From Thermomonas sp. (lineage in GTDB: Bacteria; Pseudomonadota; Gammaproteobacteria; Xanthomonadales; Xanthomonadaceae), in NCBI GenBank assembly GCA_020692565.1, contig JAIMKJ010000006.1:1-64000 (forward strand): a stretch of 64,000 nucleotides of DNA, written 5' to 3'. The notes beneath the pieces were generated by a model. That model was given only the letters and a program-made list of their open reading frames with translations. It had not been told where the DNA came from and made no database searches. This document shows positions 21,148-30,571 of this stretch, in pieces (the stretch's first letter is position 1; each line of letters opens with the position of its first letter). Both the position numbers and the translations under genes were made by a program.

Positions 21148-22278
21148 TCATGCCTCCCGATAAAGCGCGTCGTAGCGCAGGGACATGGCCTCGACCGAGG
21201 CCTCGCGCAGCGCCCAGTCGCGCCCGGCCCGGCCCATGCCTGCGGTCGCGGCGGGATCGCGCAGCAGCGTCGCGAGCGCTTCGCCCAGCGCATCGTCGCG
21301 GGCCGGCGGCACCAGCAGCCCGTTGCGGCCATCGACCACGATCTCGCGATTGCCGCCGACATCGGTGGCCACAATCGGCAGACCGCTGGCGCAGGCTTCC
21401 AGCAGCGCCATCGAATAACCTTCGCTCAGCGACGATAGCGCGAAAGCATCGAAGCCCTGCAGCAACTCGCGCACGTCGCTGCGGTCGCCCAGGAAACGTA
21501 CGGCGTCGCCGAGGCCCAGCGCGGCGGCCTGCGCCCCCAGCGCCGCGCGCAATACGCCATCGCCGACCAGCACCAGCGCGGTATCGGCGAATTCGCGATG
21601 CACGCGCGCGAACGCATGCAGCAGCGTGGCCTGGTCCTTGACCGGGTTCAAGCGGCCGATGGTGCCGACGATGCGCGTTCCCGGCACGAGCCCGAGATCG
21701 CTGCGCAACGCGGCGCGGCGTTCTTCCGATGCCGGCGCGAAGCGGTCGATGCGGATACCGTTCGGCACCGACAGCAATCGCCCGCGCGGCGACACGCCCT
21801 GCTGCGCGAAGCGCGCGCGCGCGGCCTCGCAGACCGCTGCGACGCTGTCGGTGCGGCGCATCGTGCGCCGGTACAACCATTCGCCCCGGCTATGCGGCTG
21901 CGCCGCACCCATGCCGTGACGGGTGTTCACCAGTCGCGCGAGCGGCAGGCAGACCGCGGCCGCGACGGTGTGGTAGTGCGCATTGGCGTTGTGGGTATGG
22001 ACGACCGCGCCGGGGAACGCGCGCAACCAGCCGCGCAGCCGACGCAGCGCGGCGAGGTCGAAGCCGCCGCGCTTGCGGCAAGCATGCACCGCGATGTCCT
22101 GCGCTTCCAGTTCTCCCGCGAGCGCACCGGGCTGGAACAGACAGATCACCCGACAGCGATGTCCCGCCGCGCGCTGCACGCCGGCCAGATCGATGACCAT
22201 GCGTTCGAGACCACCGCGTTCGAGATTCTCGACCACATGAACGATGTCGAGAGGCGACTGCAGCGAACCGCCGCTCAT
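21148..22278 (-). CDS. Glycosyltransferase family 4 / group 1
   Basis: VENLERGGLERMVIDLAGVQRAAGHRCRVICLFQPG; ALSSLSEGYSMALLEACASGLPIVATDVGGNREIV; start ATG 22278. Confidence 0.92.
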   Translation of the reverse strand: MSGGSLQSPLDIVHVVENLERGGLERMVIDLAGVQRAAGHRCRVICLFQPGALAGELEAQDIAVHACRKRGGFDLAALRRLRGWLRAFPGAVVHTHNANAHYHTVAAAVCLPLARLVNTRHGMGAAQPHSRGEWLYRRTMRRTDSVAAVCEAARARFAQQGVSPRGRLLSVPNGIRIDRFAPASEERRAALRSDLGLVPGTRIVGTIGRLNPVKDQATLLHAFARVHREFADTALVLVGDGVLRAALGAQAAALGLGDAVRFLGDRSDVRELLQGFDAFALSSLSEGYSMALLEACASGLPIVATDVGGNREIVVDGRNGLLVPPARDDALGEALATLLRDPAATAGMGRAGRDWALREASVEAMSLRYDALYREA

Positions 22279-23642
22279 GCCGGAAGCTCGCAGACGGTGA
22301 CGCGACGCTTGCCGCTGGCGGTGAGCGCGATCGCGTCGACGGTCTCGAAGTCGATGCGCACGCCATCGCCGGTGAGCGTGTGGAGACTCGTGCGAATGAC
22401 ATCGTGGACGGCCGGGGCGTAGCCTGCGTCCGGCACCAGCCGCACACACAACGCATCCAGCTCGCGCTGCACCACCTGGTACTGCTTGATACCGACGATG
22501 GGCAGGAACAGGTAGACGATGTATTCGCCCGGCACCAGCCGGCCGTCGCGCAGCCGCAGCGCGTCGAGCTTGCGTCCATCGACCCTGGCCAGCTTCGGCA
22601 GGCCGCGACCGCAGGCGCAGTGCCGGTGGCCGGGCGTGCCCAGGTCGCCGTTGACGTAGCGCATCAGCGGCATGCCGTCGTTGTGCAGATCGGTGACGAT
22701 CAGGTCGCTGGGACCGGTCGCATCCGGCCCGGCGGCGAATTCGACGTGCAGATGATCGATGTTGAGATGCAGGCCGTCGCGGGCTTCGCATTCGGCCGCG
22801 ATCAGCATGAATTCGCGACAGCCGTAGGTATCGTAGGCCGGCGCGCCGAAGACGCGCTGCAGCAGTGCGCGCTGGTGCGGAAGCAGCGCTTCGGCAGCAC
22901 CGAGGATGCGCTGCGGACGATGGATCTCGCGGCCATTGCGCTCGATCCAATGGGCCAGTTCCACGATCGGCCCGACGTAGGACACGATGGTTTCGGGCTT
23001 GAAGCGATCCAGCGCGGTCGCATACTCGGCCATCCGCGCTTCGCTCATGTCGAAGGCGTTGAGCATCCGACGGTTGAATGCGGCGTGGTACAGACGGTCC
23101 TTGAACAGAGGGAGGCCTGCGGGTGCGGCGACCGGCGCGCCCCACAGGTACGCGGTGCGCTGACCGAGATGCGCGCCCGACCAGGCGTACCCGCGGAACA
23201 TCACCGCGACCCGGCGCTCGTAGCTTTCGCGGGTGTAGCCGAAGCGCAGCGGCTCGCCGGTGGAACCTCCGGTGGTCTTGTAGAACAGCGCGTCGCGATG
23301 CGCCGGCGCGATCATCGATTCGGCATGCGTCGACTCGGCATGTGCGCGGATCACCGGCTTGGTGAGGATCGGCAGCCGCGCGTAGTCCTCGCGGCTGCGG
23401 ATATCCGCGGCAGCGGTGACGCCGGCATCGCCCCACCAGCGCCGGTAGAACGGCACGCGATCCCAGCAGTGCGCGATCAGGCGCTGCAGCTTGCGCCACT
23501 GCAGGGCGTCCAGTTCGTCGGCCGAACGCCACTGGTCGCGCTCGTACTCGCGCAGATAGGCCAGTGTCTTCCGTCGGCGCAGGGCCGATTCGTAGGCCGG
23601 ATACAGCACGCGCCGGAACAGCGGCTCGTACAGACCGGTCAT
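22275..23642 (-). CDS. Phenylacetate-CoA ligase/CapK-like adenylate-forming protein
   Basis: LPILTKPVIRAHAEST...FYKTTGGSTGEPLRFGYTRESYERR; TYGCREFMLIAAECEARDGLHLNIDHLHVEF; start ATG 23642. Confidence 0.88.
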   Translation of the reverse strand: MTGLYEPLFRRVLYPAYESALRRRKTLAYLREYERDQWRSADELDALQWRKLQRLIAHCWDRVPFYRRWWGDAGVTAAADIRSREDYARLPILTKPVIRAHAESTHAESMIAPAHRDALFYKTTGGSTGEPLRFGYTRESYERRVAVMFRGYAWSGAHLGQRTAYLWGAPVAAPAGLPLFKDRLYHAAFNRRMLNAFDMSEARMAEYATALDRFKPETIVSYVGPIVELAHWIERNGREIHRPQRILGAAEALLPHQRALLQRVFGAPAYDTYGCREFMLIAAECEARDGLHLNIDHLHVEFAAGPDATGPSDLIVTDLHNDGMPLMRYVNGDLGTPGHRHCACGRGLPKLARVDGRKLDALRLRDGRLVPGEYIVYLFLPIVGIKQYQVVQRELDALCVRLVPDAGYAPAVHDVIRTSLHTLTGDGVRIDFETVDAIALTASGKRRVTVCELPA

Positions 23643-25198
23643 GGCAGCGCTCCAGCCGGCGTCGCGCGCGCATGCGCCCAGCCGAGCAGGCGTGCGCCGA
23701 AGCGCGGGCGCCCGCGCAGCAGGCGCTGGTGCAGTTGCTGCATGTGGGCGATGTCGTTGCGGGTCCAGCAGCCCAGGATCAGGGTCAGCGGCAGGTAGAG
23801 CGTCGCCGCCAGCAGACCGCCGACCAGCAGTTCGGCCCATGCGGGAAGGTGGCGATGCACCAGCAGCAGCGGACCTGCGGCAAGCGCGCTGGCGAGCACG
23901 GTCCGCACCAGCCGCCCCCAGTCGGGCGAGACGCCGCATTCGCGGATCGCCAGCGTGGTGTAGGACACCACGTTCACCGCCGCCACCACCGCGAATGCGA
24001 TCAGCGCACCGCGCAACCCGTCGATGTGGATCAGCCAGGCATCCAGACCCAGCTTCAACATGCCGCAGACGAGAATCAGTACCAGCACCGCGCGCTGACG
24101 GTCGGCGCTGATCAACAGACTCGATGCGCCCTGCGCCGAAGTGATGATGGCGACACCGGCCAGGCAGACCGCGAACACCGTGGACGCCTCCTCGTACTCG
24201 GGGCCATACAGCAGACCGATCAGCGGATCGGACAGTACCATCCCGAACGCCACCAGCGGCGCCGCAAGCAGCATCAGGTACGCGGAAGACGCCGCGAAGC
24301 GATGCCCGGCGACTTCACGCCCCTGGCTCAATGCGTTCGCCATCATCGGCAGCAGCAGCGCGCCGAACACCCCGGGCACCAGCATCGCCGCACCGCTCGC
24401 CAACTGATAGCCGACCTTGAACTGGCCTGCGGCGTGCGGATCGGCGTAGGCGTTGAGGAACAGCACTTCGATTTCGCTGGAAACGATGAAGCCCACGGTG
24501 ACGATCAGCGTGCTGTAGACCATCTGTCGGCGCACGCGCGGCACCAGATCCTCCGGCAACGCCGGCTGGTCCTCGCCGGGCGGCAGCAGCGGCCGCAATT
24601 GCCTGCGCGACATGCCATAGAACATCACGCCCGACAGCAGGAACACGCCGAACAGCCATTCCACCGGCAGATCCAGCCAGATCACCGCCAGCACCATGCC
24701 CAGATTCAGCGGCGTGGAGAACAGCGCGACCATCGCGTTGATCCGGAAATTCTCCAGCCCCTTGGCCACGCCGATGTTGAACATGTAGCCGGCGCGCAGC
24801 GCGATGGCGATCGCCAGGAACGCGAACAGCACACCATGATCGAACGTGGGGGCGACCCGATGGCCCGCCAGCCACAACAGCAGGGCGCCGATCAACAGCG
24901 CTACCGCGAGGAACCCCCGCTGCGCCCGACGCAGATACGCGACCAGCGGCCGCACCTGACCCTCGCGTCCGCCGCCGCGCAGTTCGGCGACGAACTTGAT
25001 CGCAGCGCTGGCGGTGCCGGAGTTGGTAGCCGCCACGCCCATGCCCACCAGCAGGATCACCGCGCTGTAGGCGCCGAAGCCTTCCGGCCCCAGGTGGCGG
25101 GCGATGACGATCGAGGTCAGCATGCCGAGCGCGAACTCGGTATACATCGCGACCGACGAGAACAGCGTGTTGCGGAGCGTGCGCGCGCGGAGCGTCAT
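23639..25198 (-). CDS. Polysaccharide flippase (Wzx-like)
   Basis: Many hydrophobic segments; TLRNTLFSSVAMYTEFALGMLTSIVIARHLGPEGFGAYSAVILLVGMG. Confidence 0.88.
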   Translation of the reverse strand: MTLRARTLRNTLFSSVAMYTEFALGMLTSIVIARHLGPEGFGAYSAVILLVGMGVAATNSGTASAAIKFVAELRGGGREGQVRPLVAYLRRAQRGFLAVALLIGALLLWLAGHRVAPTFDHGVLFAFLAIAIALRAGYMFNIGVAKGLENFRINAMVALFSTPLNLGMVLAVIWLDLPVEWLFGVFLLSGVMFYGMSRRQLRPLLPPGEDQPALPEDLVPRVRRQMVYSTLIVTVGFIVSSEIEVLFLNAYADPHAAGQFKVGYQLASGAAMLVPGVFGALLLPMMANALSQGREVAGHRFAASSAYLMLLAAPLVAFGMVLSDPLIGLLYGPEYEEASTVFAVCLAGVAIITSAQGASSLLISADRQRAVLVLILVCGMLKLGLDAWLIHIDGLRGALIAFAVVAAVNVVSYTTLAIRECGVSPDWGRLVRTVLASALAAGPLLLVHRHLPAWAELLVGGLLAATLYLPLTLILGCWTRNDIAHMQQLHQRLLRGRPRFGARLLGWAHARATPAGALP

Positions 25199-26523
25199 CC
25201 CATCACCAGCAGCAGCTTGACCAGCACGTAGAGCCCGACGACGCTGCCGACGGCGATCGCGGGCATGATCAGAATATCGTTGCCGAGCGGGAACCGCGGC
25301 AAGGCCGGATCCTCACGACGCATGTCGGCGTAGTGCGCGACGACCAGCGCGGCCAGCAGGTACAGGACGACGATGTAGCTGCGGCTGAGGAAGAACGCCG
25401 AAACGAAGAACCCGACCAGCGACAACAGCAGCGTCATTGCGATCGCGCGTCCTTCGGCGATGCCGGCCTCCAGCGCATCGAGTTCGGCCAGCGCGGTCTC
25501 GGCGTCGCCGTCGGCTTCGGGCGCGACGGTACTTTCCCACGACAGCTCGCCGAGCGGTCGCGAACCCGTCCACATCATCCGGAAGCAATAGAACACCAGC
25601 GCCAGCCACAGCGTGTATCCGATGATGCCCGTCTCGGCCAACACCAGCACGAACGAATTGTGGGCGGTGAGATGGTGATACTCGGAGTACATGTCCGGGC
25701 CGACCCCGAACAGCGGATGCCCCTGGAACATCTGCAGGCCCTCGTACCACGAGTCCACGCGTCCCTGCGCCGAAGCTTCCTCGACATCGATCTCGTTGAA
25801 GCGCGACGGCAACGCCAGCAACACGCCCACCGCCATGCAACCGAGCAGACCGGCCACGAACAGCCCCCTGCGCTGCCAGATGTAGACGCCCATCACCGCC
25901 AGCAGCGCCAGCAGCGAACCGCGCGAATCGGTCAGATACACGCCGTAGACCAGAATGCCGGCGACGGCCAGCCAGAACAGCCTGCGCAGCCCCATCAGCC
26001 CGCCGCGCCCACTGAGGTACATCGCCATCGGCACGCAGGCGACGAACAGCATGCCCAGATCGTTGGGATCGTTGAAGATGCCCACGTACTGGATACGCGT
26101 GCCCTGCGACAGCCCGATGCCGGTCCAGCCGATGCCGGTCTGCTGCTGTTCGATGCCGTGGATCGCCAGCACCGCTGCGCACAGCGCGAACACGGCCATC
26201 GTCGCGAGCACGCGAGTGCGCCGGCCCAGGCCATTCGCGAACACCACGAAGGCCAGCACCACCGGCGCGAATTTCTCGAACTGTTCCAGCGCGCCGCCGA
26301 TCCAGCCGTTGAAGACGTGCGACACCATCAGCACGCCGAAGAACATCAGCAGCACCGGATACTGCGGAGCATCGAAATGCTTGCGCGGCGACAGCAGCCA
26401 GAAGCCGGCGGCGGCGACCAGCATGATCGGCTGCAACGGCAGGTCGAAGCTGTCGACAAGCGCCGGATAGTCCTGCGGTCGGATCAGCACCAGCAACAGA
26501 TAAAGCATCATCGCGACGAACAT
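25195..26523 (-). CDS. O-antigen ligase/polymerase-like membrane protein
   Basis: Polytopic; RIQYVGIFNDPNDLGMLFVACVPMAMYL; GVGPDMYSEYHHLTAHNSFVLVLAETGIIGYTLWLALV. Confidence 0.85.
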   Translation of the reverse strand: MFVAMMLYLLLVLIRPQDYPALVDSFDLPLQPIMLVAAAGFWLLSPRKHFDAPQYPVLLMFFGVLMVSHVFNGWIGGALEQFEKFAPVVLAFVVFANGLGRRTRVLATMAVFALCAAVLAIHGIEQQQTGIGWTGIGLSQGTRIQYVGIFNDPNDLGMLFVACVPMAMYLSGRGGLMGLRRLFWLAVAGILVYGVYLTDSRGSLLALLAVMGVYIWQRRGLFVAGLLGCMAVGVLLALPSRFNEIDVEEASAQGRVDSWYEGLQMFQGHPLFGVGPDMYSEYHHLTAHNSFVLVLAETGIIGYTLWLALVFYCFRMMWTGSRPLGELSWESTVAPEADGDAETALAELDALEAGIAEGRAIAMTLLLSLVGFFVSAFFLSRSYIVVLYLLAALVVAHYADMRREDPALPRFPLGNDILIMPAIAVGSVVGLYVLVKLLLVMG

Positions 26524-26528
26524 GGCGC

Positions 26529-27614
26529 TCAGAGCCTGCTTCTGGAGCGGTAACAGAACACTTCCGGCAGCGCCAGCATGCCTTCGAACCAGTCGCGGCA
26601 GACGTCGCGTTCGACCGGAATCCGCCGCAGGTCGTAGCGCGACTCAGGCCGCATCCGCTCGGGCCCGGCGCGATAGCTGCATCCCAGGCGATAGCCGGCG
26701 TCGCGGACCGCTGCGATGACGGTCGCGTCGTAAGCGTCGGAACCGCCCACCGGATAGGAGATCACCTGCGCTTCGCCGCCCAGCGCGCGCTCGATCGCAT
26801 GCTTGGAAGCCACCAGTTCCTCGCGCATCGCCGTCGGCGTCATTTTCGCCAGCATCTGATGATCCACGCCGTGCGACCCCACCTCCATGCCGCCGTCGCG
26901 CATCTCGCGCAACTGCGACCACGTCATCGGCCGGCAATCCGGATGCCCCCTGTCCGCAGGCAGCGACCAGTCGCGCTGCAGTCGCGCGATCAGTGCCTGC
27001 TGGGCGCTGGCGTCGAGCGTCTTGATCCGATCCAGCACAGCGCTGGCCACGGCGCGGCGGCCTTGCAGCGTGTCGGGCAACCGCCAGTCGATCGCCAACT
27101 CGGGCATCTGCAGACGCTCGGCGCGGGTCACGCACACCATATGCGTCAGCCAGTCGTAGGCGTAGGGGCGGCCGGATTCGATATGACCCGTGGATACGAA
27201 GAACATCGCTGAAACCCCGGCGTCGCGCAGGATCGGCCAGGCGATGCGGTAATTGTCGTCGTAGCCGTCGTCGAACGTGATCAACGCCGCGCGCCGCGGC
27301 AGCGACCGCCCCCGATCGAGACGAGCGATGATCTCGCCGAAACGCATCGGCGAACAGCGACGCTTGACGATGGCGATCTGTTCGCGGAATGCCTCTTCGC
27401 TGGCGCTGATCAGACCCGGATCGAAGCGGAAACCTGCCGGCTCCACCGATTCCAGCACGCGGTGGTAGGCCAGGATGCGCACGTCGTGACGGAGTGCGGC
27501 GCGCAGGCGTCCGATCATCGACAGCGCGCCCACACGCTGGAGCGCGCGCGCCAGACGCGGCCGCCGAGCGGCCGACGCGCGATTGTGACCCGCTTGCACA
27601 CCGTTACCGCTCAT
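26529..27614 (-). CDS. Polysaccharide deacetylase family protein
   Basis: RILAYHRVLESVEPAGFRFDPGLISASEEAFREQIAIVKRR; ALITFDDGYDDNYRIAWPILRDAGVSAMFFVSTGHIESG; start ATG 27614. Confidence 0.9.
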   Translation of the reverse strand: MSGNGVQAGHNRASAARRPRLARALQRVGALSMIGRLRAALRHDVRILAYHRVLESVEPAGFRFDPGLISASEEAFREQIAIVKRRCSPMRFGEIIARLDRGRSLPRRAALITFDDGYDDNYRIAWPILRDAGVSAMFFVSTGHIESGRPYAYDWLTHMVCVTRAERLQMPELAIDWRLPDTLQGRRAVASAVLDRIKTLDASAQQALIARLQRDWSLPADRGHPDCRPMTWSQLREMRDGGMEVGSHGVDHQMLAKMTPTAMREELVASKHAIERALGGEAQVISYPVGGSDAYDATVIAAVRDAGYRLGCSYRAGPERMRPESRYDLRRIPVERDVCRDWFEGMLALPEVFCYRSRSRL

Positions 27615-27766
27615 CGAATCCCCCGTGACTCCACGCATAACGCATTTTCCGGGGTTCACCGGACGACGATTCGCCCGCCAGCGGCGATCGTCGACAGGTC
27701 GCTTGCATTCACGGATCGAACGCGGTCCACTGCGCGCCTCGCAACGAGCGCCTTCCTGGAGCGGGC

Positions 27767-28444
27767 ATGTCCGAAGACACCGATTTCGCAGCGCTTTATC
27801 GCGAGCTCGGGATCGATGCGACCTGCTCGCTCGCCGAGTTGCGCGGCGCATGGCGCAGGCGCGTGTCGAAACTGCATCCTGACCAGGGCGGCAGCGCAGA
27901 GGATACCGGACGCCTGCAGCAATTGAATCGACGCTACGATGCGGCGCTCGATTTCCACGCGCGTTTCGGGCGCTTGCCGGGCGTGATGCTTCCCGGCCTG
28001 CTCGCCGACGAAGGCTGCGGATCGTCGCAGCCCGACGCATGGCGACGTACGGATGCTGTTGCGCATGAGATCCCCGCGGCCGGTTTCGGCAGGATTGCGC
28101 GTTACTTCGTCGCAATCGCACTGATCGCGGTCGCGTTGCTGGGCTGGCGGATCGCCAGTCGGGGCGAAGACGACGCCGACCATGTCGACGAACACACCGG
28201 GCGCATCGACGCACAGGCCAGGACGGTCGCTGCACAGATCGCGCCGGGCCAGGGGAAAGACACGGTGCGGAATATTCTGGGGGAACCGCTCGACATGCAT
28301 GCGCTGCGCTGGACCTACGGTCCGTCCTGGGTGGAATTCCGCTGCGACAAAGTCGTGGGCTGGTACAGCTCGCCATTGCGCCCGCTGCCGGTGTCGGCAG
28401 CGCGGGTCGATGTCGCGGCGACCGCCGACGACCGCTGCCGCTGA
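27767..28444 (+). CDS. J-domain-like membrane protein
   Basis: YRELGIDATCSLAELRGAWRRRVSKLHPDQGG (HPD motif), one TM (FVAIALIAVALLGWRIA), periplasmic-type C-terminus. Confidence 0.7.
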   Translation: MSEDTDFAALYRELGIDATCSLAELRGAWRRRVSKLHPDQGGSAEDTGRLQQLNRRYDAALDFHARFGRLPGVMLPGLLADEGCGSSQPDAWRRTDAVAHEIPAAGFGRIARYFVAIALIAVALLGWRIASRGEDDADHVDEHTGRIDAQARTVAAQIAPGQGKDTVRNILGEPLDMHALRWTYGPSWVEFRCDKVVGWYSSPLRPLPVSAARVDVAATADDRCR

Positions 28445-28447
28445 GCG

Positions 28448-29071
28448 ATGACGCCGGTGTTCACACGAGCGGCCACACTGCTGCGCAAGGCGCGCCGTCG
28501 TCTGTGGATGAAATACGCCCTGCGCGGCGTCGGCGGCAGCGATAATGTCGATCGCCTGGATCTGGCCTACAGCGTCGAAGATCCCTGGAACATGGCATCG
28601 GATCTGGAGCGCGCGCGCTTCGAAGCGACCAACGCGGCGATCGAACGCGCGTTCGGACGGGTCGGCTCCGTACTCGAGCTCGGCTGCGGCGAAGGCCATC
28701 AGACCGATTATTTCGCCCGGCTCAGCGATGCGCAGTACGGCGTGGACGTGAGCGCGCAGGCGGTGGAGCGCGCGCGCAAACGCCTGCCGCATGCGCATTT
28801 CGAGGCGACCGACATTTTCGGACAGCCCTGGGGCGACCAGCGCCATCGTTTCGATCTGGTCACCGCCTGCGAAGTGCTTTACTACCTCAGCGAACCGGAG
28901 AACACCATCGCGCGGATGCGACATCTCGGACGCAACGGGCTGGTAACGTTCTTCGCCCCGGCCTGCGGCCGCATCGGCCCGCATCTGGATGCCGTGCCCG
29001 GTCTGCAGAAGGATTGGATTTTCCACGGCGGCACGGCGTGGCTGATCGGATGGTGGCGCGATGAGGGTTGA
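28448..29071 (+). CDS. Class I SAM-dependent methyltransferase (NodS-like)
   Basis: VGSVLELGCGEGHQTDYFARLSDAQYGVDVSAQAVERARKRLP; FDLVTACEVLYYLSEPENTI. Confidence 0.88.
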   Translation: MTPVFTRAATLLRKARRRLWMKYALRGVGGSDNVDRLDLAYSVEDPWNMASDLERARFEATNAAIERAFGRVGSVLELGCGEGHQTDYFARLSDAQYGVDVSAQAVERARKRLPHAHFEATDIFGQPWGDQRHRFDLVTACEVLYYLSEPENTIARMRHLGRNGLVTFFAPACGRIGPHLDAVPGLQKDWIFHGGTAWLIGWWRDEG

Positions 29072-29100
29072 GACACAGCGCTGCGGACATTCGGGCGAAA

Positions 29101-29319
29101 AGCGAATCCCCCCTGCCCCCCTTTTCCAAAGGGGGGATGACAGCTCTTGTCGCAGCGAGAATCACGACCGTCCTCAACGGGGCGATTACGCCACGCGAGA
29201 GCGGAATCGCAGCGATCAAACGATGCTGTCGAAGCGCCGCCAACCGAAACGCGCCGCCCCATTACCCCCTTTGAAAAAGGGGGTCGACGTCTGCGCAGCA
29301 GGCGGCGGGGGGATTTGCT
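29101..29319. repeat. MITE/REP-like element copy 1 (AGCRAATCCCCCCTGCCCCCCTTTT...GGGGGGATTTGCT)
   Basis: Left arm agcgaatcccccctgccccccttttccaaaggggggatga; right part taccccctttgaaaaagggggtcgac...ggggggatttgct. Confidence 0.8.
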
Positions 29320-29356
29320 CTGGCTCTACGCGTCAACCCTGGCGGCGGCGTCCGTC

Positions 29357-30571
29357 ATGAACACCGCAGATCGACAGCCGCACATCGCAAAGCCACTCCA
29401 AGGCTACGGCATCGTCTATTTCGGCAACGACTGGTATGCCGAGAATCGCACCAGCAGCCATCACGTCGCGGCGCGGCTCGCGCGCAGCGTGCCGCTGCTG
29501 TATGTCGATTCGCCGGGCATGCGCGCACCGAATGCGTCCGGCCGCGACCTCAAACGTGCGGTGCGGAAGTTGCTGGCGACGTTCAGACGGCCGACGCAGG
29601 TCGCCCACAACCTGTGGCACTGCACGGTGCCGCAGCTTCCGTTCCGGCGCCTGCCGGGCGTGGATGCCTTCAACCGGCTGTTCGGCCGCTGGGCCGTGCG
29701 CCGCGCGCTGCGCCTCGCCGGCATCCGCAAGCGCATTTCGTGGTTCGTGGTGCCGCACCCGGGCTTCCTCGCCGGCAGGCTCGACGAAGACCTCTGCGTG
29801 TATTACTGCATCGACGATTACGCCGCGCATCCGGGCGTGGACGCTGCGCTGATCGCACAGCGCGACCTCCATCTCAGCCGCCGCGCCGACCTGCTGTTCG
29901 TCGCACCGCCGGCACTGGTCGAAGGCAAGCGCGCGCTCAATCCGGGCACGATTTTCTCGCCGCACGGCGTGGATGTCGATCTGTTCGCGAAAGCGCAGGA
30001 TCCGGCGACTGAACTGCCCGCCCTCGCCCGCGATCTGCCGCGTCCGGTGATCGGCTACATCGGTTCGATCCACGAATGGATCGATGTGCCGCTGATCGAA
30101 TGGCTGGCGCGACAGCGACCACAGTGGAGCTTCCTGCTTGTCGGCCACGCGCACGTCGCGGTCGATGGTCTGCGCGCGCTGCCGAACGTATGCCTCGCCG
30201 GTTCGCAGCCGTACGCGACGCTGCCCGCATGGTCGAAGGCCTTCGACGCCGCGATCATCCCGTATCGCCTGAATCGTCAGGTCGCCAACGCCAATCCGCT
30301 GAAACTGCGCGAGTATCTCGCCGCCGGCAAAGCGGTGGTCAGCGTGCGCAATCCCGAGATCGAGACGTTCTCGCAGTGGGTGCGGCTGGTCGACGACCGC
30401 GAGGGGTTCCTCGCCGCGCTCGATGCCGCCGTGATCGACAACGCACCGGGTGCGGCAGCGTCGCGGATCGCCTCGGTCGCCGATCAGACCTGGGATGCGC
30501 GCGTCGCATCGGTGCTGGCCGATGTCGCCGCACGTCTCGCCCCGTCTTCTTCTCGAACCGTCCGTTCATGA
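29357..30571 (+). CDS. Glycosyltransferase (group 1, TuaH-like)
   Basis: GYGIVYFGNDWYAENRTSSHHVAARLARSVPLLYVDSPGMR; PRPVIGYIGSIHEWIDVPLIEWLARQRPQWSFLLVG; start ATG 29357. Confidence 0.85.
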   Translation: MNTADRQPHIAKPLQGYGIVYFGNDWYAENRTSSHHVAARLARSVPLLYVDSPGMRAPNASGRDLKRAVRKLLATFRRPTQVAHNLWHCTVPQLPFRRLPGVDAFNRLFGRWAVRRALRLAGIRKRISWFVVPHPGFLAGRLDEDLCVYYCIDDYAAHPGVDAALIAQRDLHLSRRADLLFVAPPALVEGKRALNPGTIFSPHGVDVDLFAKAQDPATELPALARDLPRPVIGYIGSIHEWIDVPLIEWLARQRPQWSFLLVGHAHVAVDGLRALPNVCLAGSQPYATLPAWSKAFDAAIIPYRLNRQVANANPLKLREYLAAGKAVVSVRNPEIETFSQWVRLVDDREGFLAALDAAVIDNAPGAAASRIASVADQTWDARVASVLADVAARLAPSSSRTVRS

